Positions 7,180-14,495 are shown, counted from the stretch's first letter. The stretch: 16,828 nucleotides of DNA from Alphaproteobacteria bacterium (GCA_019237175.1 JAFAHP010000679.1:1-16828); one strand, 5' to 3'. The notes: generated by a model not told the origin, from the letters alone. Numbers and translations: made by a program.

Positions 7180-7578
7180 ATGTCGATGAGTGATCCGTTG
7201 GGAGACATGCTGACGCGGATTCGCAACGGGCAGCGGGCACGCCAGGCAGTTATCGTATCACCGGCTTCAAAGATGCGCGCGAACGTTCTCGAAGTCTTAA
7301 AGCGCGAAGGCTATATCCGTGGCTTTGGCCGCGAGGATCTGCGGCCTGGCGTTGCCGAGCTCAAGATCGAACTCAAATATGTTGACGGCGAGCCGGCCAT
7401 TCGCGAGATCGCGCGCGTGTCGAAGCCGGGCCGTCGGATCTATTCCCACCTCGCCGATCTGCCGCGCAGCTATAATGGTCTCGGGATCGTGATACTATCC
7501 ACGCCGCGCGGCGTGTTGTCCGACAACGAGGCGCGCGCCGCCAACGTCGGCGGCGAAGTATTGTGTCGTGTCTTCTGA
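7180..7578 (+). CDS. rpsH: 30S ribosomal protein S8
   Basis: S8 is a primary 16S rRNA-binding protein; in E. coli it also represses the spc operon by binding mRNA near rplE. The product is 132 residues and begins MSMSDPLGDMLTRIRNGQRA, an N-terminus usual in Alphaproteobacteria. The conserved core shows VLEVLKREGYIRGF, SKPGRRIYSHLADLP, the signature GIVILSTPRGVLSDNEAR, and ends GGEVLCRVF. I saw no obvious S8 target mimic around rplE, though this needs structural modelling. The start ATG 7180 has a second in-frame ATG two codons later. Confidence 0.97.
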   Translation: MSMSDPLGDMLTRIRNGQRARQAVIVSPASKMRANVLEVLKREGYIRGFGREDLRPGVAELKIELKYVDGEPAIREIARVSKPGRRIYSHLADLPRSYNGLGIVILSTPRGVLSDNEARAANVGGEVLCRVF

Positions 7579-7601
7579 GGAAGAATCCCCGGGGGATTGA
7601 G

Positions 7602-8135
7602 ATGTCGCGTATCGGCAAAAACCCGGTGTCGGTTCCGAGCGGGGTTCAGGTCCAGCTCTCCGGGCGCACGTTGACCGCCAAAGGCGTGCTCGGGACGCTG
7701 AGCCTGGTCGTCGCGAACGACGTGACGGCGTCGCTCTCCGATGGCGCCGTCACGATCGCGCCGGCCAACGACACCAAGCGTGCGCGCGCGATGTGGGGAA
7801 CCACCCGCGCGCTTGTCAACAATATGGTAACCGGCGTCTCAAAAGGGTTCTCGGTCGGGCTTGAGATCAACGGTGTCGGCTATCGCGCGGCGGTTCAGGG
7901 CAATACCTTGAATTTGCAGCTCGGCTACTCACACGACATCGCGTTCGCGATCCCCGCCGACGTCAAAATTGCCTGCGAACGGCCGACGATAATCAGCGTC
8001 ACCGGCGCCGATCGCCAGCGGGTTGGTCAGGTTGCGGCTGAGATCCGGGCGTTCCGGCCACCCGAACCCTACAAGGGCAAAGGAATCAAGTACGCTCGAG
8101 AGACCGTCCGCCGCAAAGAAGGCAAGAAGAAGTAA
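7602..8135 (+). CDS. rplF: 50S ribosomal protein L6
   Basis: L6 is a two-domain 23S rRNA-binding protein near the factor-binding site. I start it at ATG 7602, preceded by a good GGGGGA at 7591-7596, giving 177 residues, the same as E. coli. The frame is open further upstream into rpsH, but that part is out of family. Motifs are MSRIGKNPVSVPSGVQVQL, the duplicated-domain stretch VGLEINGVGYRAAVQGN, and the C-terminal signature IRAFRPPEPYKGKGIKYA with a basic end. rplR follows after 5 bases. Confidence 0.97.
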   Translation: MSRIGKNPVSVPSGVQVQLSGRTLTAKGVLGTLSLVVANDVTASLSDGAVTIAPANDTKRARAMWGTTRALVNNMVTGVSKGFSVGLEINGVGYRAAVQGNTLNLQLGYSHDIAFAIPADVKIACERPTIISVTGADRQRVGQVAAEIRAFRPPEPYKGKGIKYARETVRRKEGKKK

Positions 8136-8140
8136 TCGCG

Positions 8141-8506
8141 ATGGCGCAAAACTCGAAAGCTCTGTTTGAGCGCCGTCGTCAACGGGTACGGCGAAAACTG
8201 CGCTACGCGGCTGCTGGCCGGCCGCGGCTCTCGGTGTTCCGCTCGTCAAAGCATATCTATGCTCAGGTCATCGATGATGCTGTCGGACGCACGCTCGCCG
8301 CCGCATCGAGCCTCGACGCCGATCTGAGAGTGCATCTAAAGACCGGTGCCGACATCGCCGCTGCCGGTGCAGTTGGCAAGCTGATTGCCGAGCGCGCGAA
8401 GGCAGCGGGCATCGCCCAGGTGGTGTTCGACCGCGGCGGCTATTTATTTCATGGCCGGGTCAAGGCCTTGGCCGACGCCGCCCGCGAGGGCGGTCTCGAT
8501 TTTTGA
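8141..8506 (+). CDS. rplR: 50S ribosomal protein L18
   Basis: L18 binds 5S rRNA and, with L5 and L25 family proteins, forms the central protuberance. The 121-residue product starts with a basic segment RRRQRVRRKLR, continues RPRLSVFRSSKHIYAQVIDD, and ends with the signature VVFDRGGYLFHGRVKALADA plus the terminal AREGGLDF. Length and motifs are normal. The start is ATG 8141, just after the rplF stop; rpsE follows after 10 bases. Confidence 0.97.
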   Translation: MAQNSKALFERRRQRVRRKLRYAAAGRPRLSVFRSSKHIYAQVIDDAVGRTLAAASSLDADLRVHLKTGADIAAAGAVGKLIAERAKAAGIAQVVFDRGGYLFHGRVKALADAAREGGLDF

Positions 8507-8516
8507 AAGGGCGAGA

Positions 8517-9104
8517 ATGGCGCGCACACGCACACAGCCGGAACGGCGCGGACGCGGCAGCGCCGACCGCCAGCCACGCGAGCGCGAAGAAAGCGAATTC
8601 ACCGAAAAGCTCGTCAATATCAATCGCGTCGCCAAGGTGGTCAAAGGGGGCCGGCGCTTTGGTTTTGCCGCTCTCGTGGTTGTCGGCGATCGTAAGGGTC
8701 GGGTCGGCTATGGCGCCGGCAAAGCGCGTGAGGTGCCGGAGGCGATCCGCAAAGCCACCGATCAGGCGCGCCGCAACATGATCCGCGTGCCTTTGCGCGA
8801 AGGCCGCACCCTGCATCACGACATTTCCAGTGGTTATGGCGCCGGGCGGGTCATCGTGCGGGCCGCCAAAGCCGGCACCGGGATCATTGCCGGCGGTCCG
8901 ATGCGGGCTATTTTCGAGGCGCTGGGGATACACGACGTGGTCGCGAAATCGGTTGGCAGCGCCAACCCGCACAACATGATCAAAGCGACCTTTGCCGCCC
9001 TCGGTCGAGCCACAAGCCCGCGCGCCGTCGCGGCGCGGCGCGGCAAAAAAGTCGGCGAGGTTCTCGGCCGCCGTGAACCCGAAGCGCCCCGGGAGCCGGC
9101 GTAA
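8517..9104 (+). CDS. rpsE: 30S ribosomal protein S5
   Basis: S5 contributes to mRNA helicase activity and decoding accuracy. I place the start at ATG 8517, preceded by AAAGGG at 8506-8511; the open frame upstream overlaps rplR and is out of family. The 195-residue product has a basic and acidic N-terminal extension of about 25 residues. The double-stranded RNA-binding fold follows: FTEKLVNINRVAKVVKGGRR, GYGAGKAREVPEAIRKA, then GTGIIAGGPMRAIFEALG and KSVGSANPHNMIKATFAAL. Its stop directly abuts the rpmD start with no spacer. Confidence 0.97.
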   Translation: MARTRTQPERRGRGSADRQPREREESEFTEKLVNINRVAKVVKGGRRFGFAALVVVGDRKGRVGYGAGKAREVPEAIRKATDQARRNMIRVPLREGRTLHHDISSGYGAGRVIVRAAKAGTGIIAGGPMRAIFEALGIHDVVAKSVGSANPHNMIKATFAALGRATSPRAVAARRGKKVGEVLGRREPEAPREPA

Positions 9105-9296
9105 ATGGACGGCAAGAAATTGGTGACCATTGAGCAGGTCGGCAGCCCGATCGGGCGTCCGCACGATCAGGAAGAGACCCTCAAGGGTCTCGGCTTGAAC
9201 AAGCGGCATCGTCGCCGCGTTCTTGAAGATACCCCCGCAGTGCGCGGTATGATCCGCAAAGTGCGGCATCTCGTGGTCGTAATCGAGGAGAGATAG
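9105..9296 (+). CDS. rpmD: 50S ribosomal protein L30
   Basis: L30 is a small peripheral 50S protein. The 63-residue product has the family pattern: an N-terminal strand KKLVTIEQVGSPIGRP, then TLKGLGLNKRHRRRVLEDT, a short helix VRGMIRKVRHLV and a final strand. The ATG at 9105 directly follows the rpsE TAA, so initiation probably depends on ribosomes finishing rpsE. A 105-base spacer separates it from rplO. Confidence 0.96.
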   Translation: MDGKKLVTIEQVGSPIGRPHDQEETLKGLGLNKRHRRRVLEDTPAVRGMIRKVRHLVVVIEER

Positions 9297-9401
9297 CGGC
9301 TTGCCGAGGTCTCGTGCTCCAACCTCGCTTGTTCCACGCATCGGATCGGAGCGTCTGCCGGGTTTGACCGCATGCCGGCACCGCCAGGGAAAGGCAAGAC
9401 G

Positions 9402-9917
9402 GTGAAATTGAACGAAATTCGAGACAACCCCGGCGCTCACTATCGGGCCAAGCGCGTCGGCCGGGGCATCGGCTCGGGCAAGGGAAAGACGTCAGGACGA
9501 GGCGGCAAGGGACAGACAGCGCGAGCTGGCGTTGCGATTAACGGTTTTGAGGGCGGTCAAACGCCGCTGCACCGCCGATTGCCGAAGCGCGGCTTTAACA
9601 ACCGGATGTTCCGGCTGAATTTCAAGATCGTCAACCTCGGCCAGATACAAAAAGCGCTCGACGAGGGCAGATTGAAGGCTGACGTCGTTATCGACGGCGC
9701 GGCATTCGTAGCCTCGGGGACCTTGCGGCGCGTGGGTGACGGCGTTCGTGTGTTGGCCAAGGGCGAGCTGCGCACCGCCGTGACGATCGTAGCGGCGGGT
9801 GCCTCCAAAGCAGCCACTGCCGCGGTCGAGGCCGCCGGTGGCAAAATCATTTTCCCGATCGGCCGCGGTCACGAGCGGAGAGAGGAGACGGAGGCCGCCG
9901 GCGCGACATCAGGATGA
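9402..9917 (+). CDS. rplO: 50S ribosomal protein L15
   Basis: L15 is a late-assembly 50S protein. I choose GTG 9402 as the start: it yields MKLNEIRDNPGAHYRAKRVG, the usual family N-terminus, and has AGGGA/AAAGG at 9386-9394 about 7 bases upstream. An in-frame ATG at 9372 would add ten atypical residues and lacks a Shine-Dalgarno site. The 171-residue protein has a glycine-rich basic N-terminal part (GRGIGSGKGKTSGRGGKG, GFEGGQTPLHRRLPKRGF) and a globular C-terminal domain. The last 15 or so residues are a charged tail beyond the usual end. secY follows after 98 bases. Confidence 0.96.
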   Translation: MKLNEIRDNPGAHYRAKRVGRGIGSGKGKTSGRGGKGQTARAGVAINGFEGGQTPLHRRLPKRGFNNRMFRLNFKIVNLGQIQKALDEGRLKADVVIDGAAFVASGTLRRVGDGVRVLAKGELRTAVTIVAAGASKAATAAVEAAGGKIIFPIGRGHERREETEAAGATSG

Positions 9918-9945
9918 TCGACCCCCTCGCCAACCACGGCGTGAT

Positions 9946-9986
9946 CGGATCGCAGCGGATCGGGTTAAAGCGGGCGTGCGATCCGC
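9946..9986 (+). promoter_or_regulatory. Two competing stem-loops between rplO and secY
   Basis: The spacer carries a near-repeat CGGATCG at 9946-9952 and again at 9956-9962. A downstream arm can pair with either one. Option A pairs CGGATCGCA (9946-9954) with TGCGATCCG (9977-9985), a perfect 9-base stem with a 22-base loop. Option B pairs GCGGATCG (9955-9962) with CGATCCGC (9979-9986), a perfect 8-base stem with a 16-base loop. The two are mutually exclusive because they share the 3' arm. No T-run follows, so this is not a simple intrinsic terminator. A role in mRNA stability or in secY expression is inference only. Confidence 0.4.
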
Positions 9987-10015
9987 GATCGGGCTAGAGA
10001 TGAGGATGGATTAGA

Positions 10016-11362
10016 ATGGCGTCAGCTGCCGAACAACTTGCAGCGAGCATAAATTTCTCGGCCTTCTCCAAAGCGACCGAGCTAAAGAGCCGAATCTGGT
10101 TTACACTCGGCTCCCTGGTCATTTATCGGCTCGGTACCTACATCCCGATCCCCGGTATCGACCCTTCGATTCTCCACGACATTTTTGCCCGCAACGCCGG
10201 GGGCATTTTGGGCATGTTTGACATGTTCTCGGGCGGAGCGCTCGGGCGGATGACAATTTTTGCCTTGAACATCATGCCGTACATTTCGGCATCGATCATC
10301 ATTCAGCTGCTGACCGCGGTCTCGCCGACTCTTGAGGCTCTGAAGAAGGAGGGTGAGAGCGGGCGCAAAAAACTCAATCAATATACGCGTTACGGCACGG
10401 TGTTGTTGGCCGCGGTGCAGGCCTACGGTATCGCCGTCGGGATTGAAGGCATGCGAGACGGGGCCGTGGGGGCGGTGTTGAACCCGGGGCTTGGTTTTCG
10501 GCTGGTCACCGTGGTGACCCTGACCGGGGGCACGGTGTTTTTGATGTGGCTCGGCGAGCAGATTACCGCCCGCGGTGTCGGCAACGGGATCTCGTTGATC
10601 ATCTTTGCTGGAATCGTCGCCAACTTGCCGCACGCACTCGCTTCAACTCTGGAACTTGGCCGCACCGGAGCGATCTCGACGTTTTTCATTATCTTCTTCA
10701 TAGTCGTATCGGTCGTGGTGGTCGGGTTTATCGTCTTTATGGAACGGGCCCAGCGGCGGATTCTGGTCCAGTATCCAAAACGCCAAGTCGGCAACAGGAT
10801 GTTTGGCGGCGACGCCTCGCACTTGCCGCTCAAGATTAACACCTCGGGTGTGATCCCGCCGATTTTTGCCTCGTCGTTGCTGTTGCTGCCGGCGACGATC
10901 GCCAATTTCCAGGCCGGCGACCAAAGCTTCGGCTGGCTCGGCAATATCACTTCCTACCTGGCGCATGGCCGGCCGCTTTACATGGTGCTTTATGTTGCGC
11001 TGATCGTCTTCTTTTGCTTCTTCTATACGGCAATTGTCTTCAACCCGGCCGAGACCGCCGACAATCTGCGCAAGTACGGCGGGTTTATTCCCGGTATACG
11101 GCCCGGCAAAAACACCGCCGACTTTTTGGATTACGTACTCACCCGCCTGACTGTGGTCGGCGCCGCCTATTTGGCGGCGGTGTGCATTCTGCCTGAATTT
11201 CTGATTTCACAGTATTCGGTACCGTTCTATTTTGGCGGTACCAGCCTATTGATTGTCGTCAGCGTGACGATGGATACGGTCGCGCAGATCCACGCGCATC
11301 TCTTAGCGCATCAATATGAGGGCTTGATCAAAAAAGCCAAACTCAGAGGCCGACGCGGATGA
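10016..11362 (+). CDS. secY: Preprotein translocase subunit SecY
   Basis: SecY forms the membrane channel of the Sec translocon, exporting unfolded proteins and inserting membrane proteins together with SecE, SecG, SecA and the ribosome. The 448-residue product has the family length and the pattern of ten hydrophobic spans. The first is about 28-46 (SRIWFTLGSLVIYRL precedes YIPIPG). Conserved features are GMFDMFSGGALGRMTIFALN leading into TM2, the cytoplasmic loop MERAQRRILVQYPKRQ after TM5, and the SGVIPPIFASSLLL span. Two stretches near the end, RKYGGFIPGIRPG and the GTSLLIVVSVTMDT span, are also typical. It starts at ATG 10016 and its stop overlaps the adk start by four bases (ATGA). Confidence 0.98.
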   Translation: MASAAEQLAASINFSAFSKATELKSRIWFTLGSLVIYRLGTYIPIPGIDPSILHDIFARNAGGILGMFDMFSGGALGRMTIFALNIMPYISASIIIQLLTAVSPTLEALKKEGESGRKKLNQYTRYGTVLLAAVQAYGIAVGIEGMRDGAVGAVLNPGLGFRLVTVVTLTGGTVFLMWLGEQITARGVGNGISLIIFAGIVANLPHALASTLELGRTGAISTFFIIFFIVVSVVVVGFIVFMERAQRRILVQYPKRQVGNRMFGGDASHLPLKINTSGVIPPIFASSLLLLPATIANFQAGDQSFGWLGNITSYLAHGRPLYMVLYVALIVFFCFFYTAIVFNPAETADNLRKYGGFIPGIRPGKNTADFLDYVLTRLTVVGAAYLAAVCILPEFLISQYSVPFYFGGTSLLIVVSVTMDTVAQIHAHLLAHQYEGLIKKAKLRGRRG

Positions 11363-12021
11363 ACGTCATCCTCCTCGGACCGCCAGGTTCGGGAAAGGGA
11401 ACGCAGGCAAAACGCTTTGAGCAAAGTTGCGGTATCCGCCACCTCGCCACGGGTGACATGTTGCGGGCCGTGGCCTCCTCCAGCAGCGAATTTGGCCGCC
11501 GGGTCAAGGAGATCATGGATTCGGGGCAGCTGGTTCCCGATGCCATTATCATCGACATGATCGCCGCGCGCATCGCCGAACCCGATTGCCGCGACGGCTT
11601 TATCCTTGACGGCTTTCCCCGAACCGTGCCGCAGGCGCAGGCGCTTGACGATATGCTGGCGCAGCGTCGGCTCGGTATCGACCACGTGATCCTGATCGAA
11701 GTCAACGATGCGGCGCTCATCGACCGGCTCAGCGGTCGTTTCAGCTGCGCCAAATGCGGCGCCAGTTATCACGAACGGTACAATCGCCCGCGGGTCGAGG
11801 GAGTGTGCGACATCTGCGGCAGCCGGGAGTTCGTGCATCGGCCCGACGACCGTCCCGAAGCCGTAAGGGCGCGGTTTGAAGTATACCGCCGGCAAACCGA
11901 GCCGATTCTTCCATATTACCGGGCGCGCAGCCTACTTCGCGTGATCGACGGCATGGCTGGGATCGACAATGTCACGACCGAAATCGCAGCGATTCTCGGC
12001 GTCGACGCGCCACATGCCTAG
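11359..12021 (+). CDS. adk: Adenylate kinase, zinc-LID type
   Basis: Adenylate kinase interconverts AMP plus ATP with two ADP and sets cellular energy charge. The 220-residue product has the P-loop GPPGSGKGT at 7-15, the AMP-site TGDML at 31-35 and DGFPRT at 84-89. Its LID domain contains four cysteines in two CxxC pairs (Cys130/133 and Cys150/153), the known structural zinc site of long-type adenylate kinases. E. coli Adk lacks this zinc site, but it is frequent in Alphaproteobacteria. The DDRPEAVRARFEVYRRQT segment carries ATP-binding and catalytic arginines. The start overlaps the secY stop, the usual secY-adk pairing. Confidence 0.98.
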   Translation: MNVILLGPPGSGKGTQAKRFEQSCGIRHLATGDMLRAVASSSSEFGRRVKEIMDSGQLVPDAIIIDMIAARIAEPDCRDGFILDGFPRTVPQAQALDDMLAQRRLGIDHVILIEVNDAALIDRLSGRFSCAKCGASYHERYNRPRVEGVCDICGSREFVHRPDDRPEAVRARFEVYRRQTEPILPYYRARSLLRVIDGMAGIDNVTTEIAAILGVDAPHA

Positions 12022-12051
12022 TTCCCCTCAAACTAGGGTGCCGCCGCGGGG

Positions 12052-12079
12052 TTGACGCCCCGAGGATTGTCACTATACT
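12052..12079 (+). promoter_or_regulatory. Probable sigma70-type promoter of rpsM-rpsK-rpoA-rplQ
   Basis: A -35 element TTGACG (12052-12057) and a -10 element TATACT (12074-12079) are separated by 16 bases in the only sizeable gap (118 bases) between adk and rpsM. Both hexamers differ from the TTGACA/TATAAT consensus by one base each. The -35 sits in the GGTTGAC context typical of strong alphaproteobacterial housekeeping promoters. Transcription would start at about 12086, leaving a leader of about 54 bases before rpsM. Confidence 0.75.
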
Positions 12080-12139
12080 GCTCGCCCTTGCGAAGAACGG
12101 CACTCATTCCCATTTTCGCGTTTTTGAGGAGAAGCGCAG

Positions 12140-12508
12140 GTGGCGCGCATTGCTGGCGTCAACATCCCGAATCAAAAGCGGGTACCGATCGGGTTGACTT
12201 ATATCCATGGCATCGGCCGGACCACGGCGATGCAGATTTGCGGCAGGATCGGGATCCCCCAGGAACGGCGGGTGCATGAACTGACCGACGATGAGGTGTT
12301 GCGGGTTCGCGAACTGATCGATCGCGAATACACGGTCGAGGGTGATTTGCGCCGGCTGGTGGCGATGAACATCAAGCGGCTGATGGACCTCGGCTGTTAT
12401 CGCGGTCTGCGCCATCGCAAAGGGCTGCCGGTTCGCGGTCAGCGAACACACACGAATGCGCGCACGCGTAAGGGACCGGCGCGGCCGATCGCCGGTAAAA
12501 AGAAATAG
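12140..12508 (+). CDS. rpsM: 30S ribosomal protein S13
   Basis: S13 is a head protein that contacts P-site tRNA and bridges to the 50S subunit. The 122-residue product starts MARIAGVNIPNQKRVPIGLT and contains YIHGIGRTTAMQIC with its helix-hairpin-helix. It ends with the RNA-binding signature YRGLRHRKGLPVRGQRTHTN and a lysine-rich tail. The start is GTG at 12140, backed by a strong GAGGAG at 12126-12131, 8 bases upstream. It is the first gene after the promoter at 12052-12079. Confidence 0.97.
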   Translation: MARIAGVNIPNQKRVPIGLTYIHGIGRTTAMQICGRIGIPQERRVHELTDDEVLRVRELIDREYTVEGDLRRLVAMNIKRLMDLGCYRGLRHRKGLPVRGQRTHTNARTRKGPARPIAGKKK

Positions 12509-12539
12509 CGCTGCTTCAAAGAGATCGGGAAAATGATCG

Positions 12540-12938
12540 ATGGCTAGAGCTGCGGCGCCGACGCCGCGTCTGCGCCGGCGCGAGCGCAAAAACATCACGT
12601 CGGGCACGGCGCATGTAAATGCGACGTTCAACAACACGATGATAACGATCACCGACGCGCAGGGAAATACCATCGCATGGTCGTCGTCGGGCAGCCAAGG
12701 CTTTAAGGGGTCGCGGAAATCGACCCCTTATGCGGCGCAGGTCGCTGCCGAAGACGCGGGGCGCAAGGCCATGGAACATGGTATGCGCACACTTGATATC
12801 GAGGTGAAAGGCCCCGGTTCGGGGCGTGAGTCGGCGTTGCGCGCATTACAGTCGGTGGGATTTGCCGTCACCTCGATCCGCGACGTGACACCGATCCCGC
12901 ATAATGGTTGTCGGCCCCCCAAGCGGCGCCGCGTCTGA
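12540..12938 (+). CDS. rpsK: 30S ribosomal protein S11
   Basis: S11 lies on the 30S platform near the mRNA exit and the Shine-Dalgarno helix. The 132-residue product has a basic N-terminus, then KNITSGTAHVNATFNNTMIT, DAQGNTIAWSSSGSQGFKGS, KGPGSGRESALRALQ, and the invariant C-terminus DVTPIPHNGCRPPKRRRV. The length is typical. The start is ATG 12540, 31 bases after rpsM, with GGGAAAATG-like purines upstream and no strong Shine-Dalgarno site. rpsD, which follows here in E. coli, is absent; the next gene is rpoA after 106 bases. Confidence 0.98.
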   Translation: MARAAAPTPRLRRRERKNITSGTAHVNATFNNTMITITDAQGNTIAWSSSGSQGFKGSRKSTPYAAQVAAEDAGRKAMEHGMRTLDIEVKGPGSGRESALRALQSVGFAVTSIRDVTPIPHNGCRPPKRRRV

Positions 12939-12953
12939 GCGCCAATCCGGCGC
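12939..12953 (+). other. Short stem-loop just after rpsK
   Basis: GCGCC (12939-12943), a 5-base loop AATCC, and GGCGC (12949-12953) form a perfect 5-base-pair stem starting on the base after the rpsK stop. No T-run follows. It could be a partial terminator, a processing or stability element, or chance in GC-rich DNA. The rest of the 106-base gap before rpoA has a second weak stem (12986-13000, with one G-U pair) and no promoter I can defend. Confidence 0.3.
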
Positions 12954-13044
12954 AGTCGGGGAGACGCTTTATCGCAGCTGTTCGTCGGTTCTTTTAGCCG
13001 GTCGCTGATCCGCGGCCGGTGTCCGCTAACCGATCGAGGTTCAA

Positions 13045-14064
13045 TTGGTAATCCAAAGAAATTGGCAGACGCTGATCAAGCCGAAGCAACTTTCGGTCGA
13101 GCCGGGCGACGATCCAAAACGGATCGCAACGGTGGTTGCCGAACCGCTAGAGCGCGGTTTTGGGCTCACCCTCGGCAATGCGCTGCGCCGCGTGCTGCTG
13201 TCCTCACTACAGGGGGCGGCGGTTACGTCGATGCAGATCGAAGGCGTACTGCACGAGTTCTCCTCGATGCCGGGCGTGCTCGAGGACGTCACGGATATCG
13301 TGCTCAACGTCAAGGCCATTGATCTGCGGATGTATGGCGAGGGCCCCAAGCGCATGCGGCTGCGCGCCAACGGACCGGGAGAGGTTCGCGCCGGCGCCAT
13401 CGATACTGGCCACGACATCGAGATCATGAACCCCGAGTTGGTCATCTGCACCCTCGATGCCGGCGCACGGATTGCGATGGAGCTGACGGTCGAGAACGGT
13501 AAGGGCTATTTGCCGGGCACTCAAAACCGGGCGGAAGATGCGCCGATTGGCCTGATTCCGGTCGATGCGCTGTTCAGCCCGGTCCGCAAGATCTCCTACC
13601 GCGTCGAGAACACCCGCGTCGGTCAGGTCACAGACTATGACCGGCTGGCGATGCGGGTCGAGACCAATGGTGCGGTGACACCCGAGGACGCGGTGGCGCT
13701 GGCTGCACGCATCCTGCAGGACCAGCTGCAGTTGTTCATCAATTTCGAGGAGCCTCGTCACCCTTCGGACGAGACGCGCCCCAGCGAATTGCCGTTCAAC
13801 AAGAACCTGTTGCGTAAGGTGGACGAACTCGAACTGTCGGTTCGCTCGGCCAACTGCCTGAAGAACGACAACATCGTTTATATCGGCGACCTGGTTCAGA
13901 AATCGGAGGCTGAGATGCTGCGAACTCCGAATTTCGGACGCAAATCCTTGAACGAAATTAAGGAGGTTTTGGCCCAGATGGGGCTTCACCTGGGCATGGA
14001 AATTCCGAACTGGCCGCCCGAGAACATCGAGGAACTGGCCAAGCGGTTAGACGAGCCGTACTGA
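13045..14064 (+). CDS. rpoA: DNA-directed RNA polymerase subunit alpha
   Basis: The alpha subunit dimerises to start RNA polymerase assembly, and its C-terminal domain contacts UP elements and activators. The 339-residue product has the N-terminal assembly domain (about 1-235) with EPLERGFGLTLGNALRRVLLS and EFSSMPGVLEDVTDIVLNVK. A linker follows, then the C-terminal domain (about 255-325) with VDELELSVRSANCLKNDNI and TPNFGRKSLNEIKEVL, which are the DNA- and activator-binding helices. The start is TTG at 13045, giving MVIQRNWQTLIKP, the usual alphaproteobacterial N-terminus, with GAGGT at 13036-13040; no ATG fits. rplQ follows after 7 bases. Confidence 0.98.
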   Translation: MVIQRNWQTLIKPKQLSVEPGDDPKRIATVVAEPLERGFGLTLGNALRRVLLSSLQGAAVTSMQIEGVLHEFSSMPGVLEDVTDIVLNVKAIDLRMYGEGPKRMRLRANGPGEVRAGAIDTGHDIEIMNPELVICTLDAGARIAMELTVENGKGYLPGTQNRAEDAPIGLIPVDALFSPVRKISYRVENTRVGQVTDYDRLAMRVETNGAVTPEDAVALAARILQDQLQLFINFEEPRHPSDETRPSELPFNKNLLRKVDELELSVRSANCLKNDNIVYIGDLVQKSEAEMLRTPNFGRKSLNEIKEVLAQMGLHLGMEIPNWPPENIEELAKRLDEPY

Positions 14065-14071
14065 GGGTCCG

Positions 14072-14491
14072 ATGCGCCATCGCCTAAGAGGGCGCGGGTT
14101 CAGCCGCCGCTCCGAGCATCGCAAGGCGATGTTCGAAAACTTGGCCGCGGCCCTGATCAAGCACGAGCAGATAACGACCACCTTGCCCAAGGCCAAAGAC
14201 CTGCGACCGATCGTCGAAAAGCTGATTACGCTTGGCAAGCACGGCGGGCTCGCCAACCGGCGGCGCGCAATTGCACGCCTGCAATCAGCTCCGCTCGCCG
14301 AAAAGCTGATGTCCACGCTGGCCCAGCGCTATGCCACCCGTGCCGGCGGCTACACCCGCATCATCAAGGCCGGTTTTCGTTACGGCGACAACGCCCCGAT
14401 GGCGGTCATCGAACTCGTCGATCGCGACCCGACCGCAAAAGGTCAGGATTCCGGCCCGAAGCCGAGCGACGGCGAAGAGGAGGCCGCCTGA
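14072..14491 (+). CDS. rplQ: 50S ribosomal protein L17
   Basis: L17 lies near the tunnel exit and closes the alpha operon, as in most Proteobacteria. The product is 139 residues: MRHRLRGRGFSRRSEHRKAM at the start, then NLAAALIKHEQITTTLPKAK, LRPIVEKLITLGK and YTRIIKAGFRYGDNAPMAVI. The core ends at about residue 118, and a hydrophilic tail with EEEAA follows, a common alphaproteobacterial feature. The start is ATG 14072 with GAGGG at 14063-14067 overlapping the end of rpoA. A 184-base gap separates it from the next gene. Confidence 0.97.
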   Translation: MRHRLRGRGFSRRSEHRKAMFENLAAALIKHEQITTTLPKAKDLRPIVEKLITLGKHGGLANRRRAIARLQSAPLAEKLMSTLAQRYATRAGGYTRIIKAGFRYGDNAPMAVIELVDRDPTAKGQDSGPKPSDGEEEAA

Positions 14492-14495
14492 CGCA

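Noticed and set aside
9305..9327. CGAGGT/ACCTCG stem in the rpmD-rplO spacer
   Set aside because: Only six pairs with an 11-base loop, no T-run and no conserved context visible, so not distinguishable from chance.
9372..9401. Alternative ATG start for rplO
   Set aside because: It would add ten atypical residues and has no Shine-Dalgarno site, while GTG 9402 gives the family N-terminus with a purine-rich site upstream.
8460..9440. A 326-codon open frame on the minus strand across rpsE, rpmD and rplO
   Set aside because: It lies opposite certain ribosomal protein genes; long antisense frames are expected in GC-rich coding DNA, and its translation shows no recognisable domain.
9914..9997. A 27-codon open frame overlapping the rplO stop
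   Set aside because: Not annotated as a gene: no recognisable sequence and it consists mostly of the repeat arms of the stem-loops. It is kept only as context for that finding.
11746..11819. Zinc-type LID of adenylate kinase as a sign of gene transfer from Gram-positive bacteria
   Set aside because: Four-cysteine LIDs are common in alphaproteobacterial adenylate kinases, and the gene is in its normal place after secY.
12018..12036. CTAGTT/AACTAG stem at the end of adk as a terminator
   Set aside because: The stem is only 6 base pairs, AT-rich, overlaps the adk stop and has no T-run after it.
12022..12139. Missing rpmJ and infA between secY/adk and rpsM as an anomaly
   Set aside because: These genes are located elsewhere in Alphaproteobacteria, so the gap is normal for the lineage.
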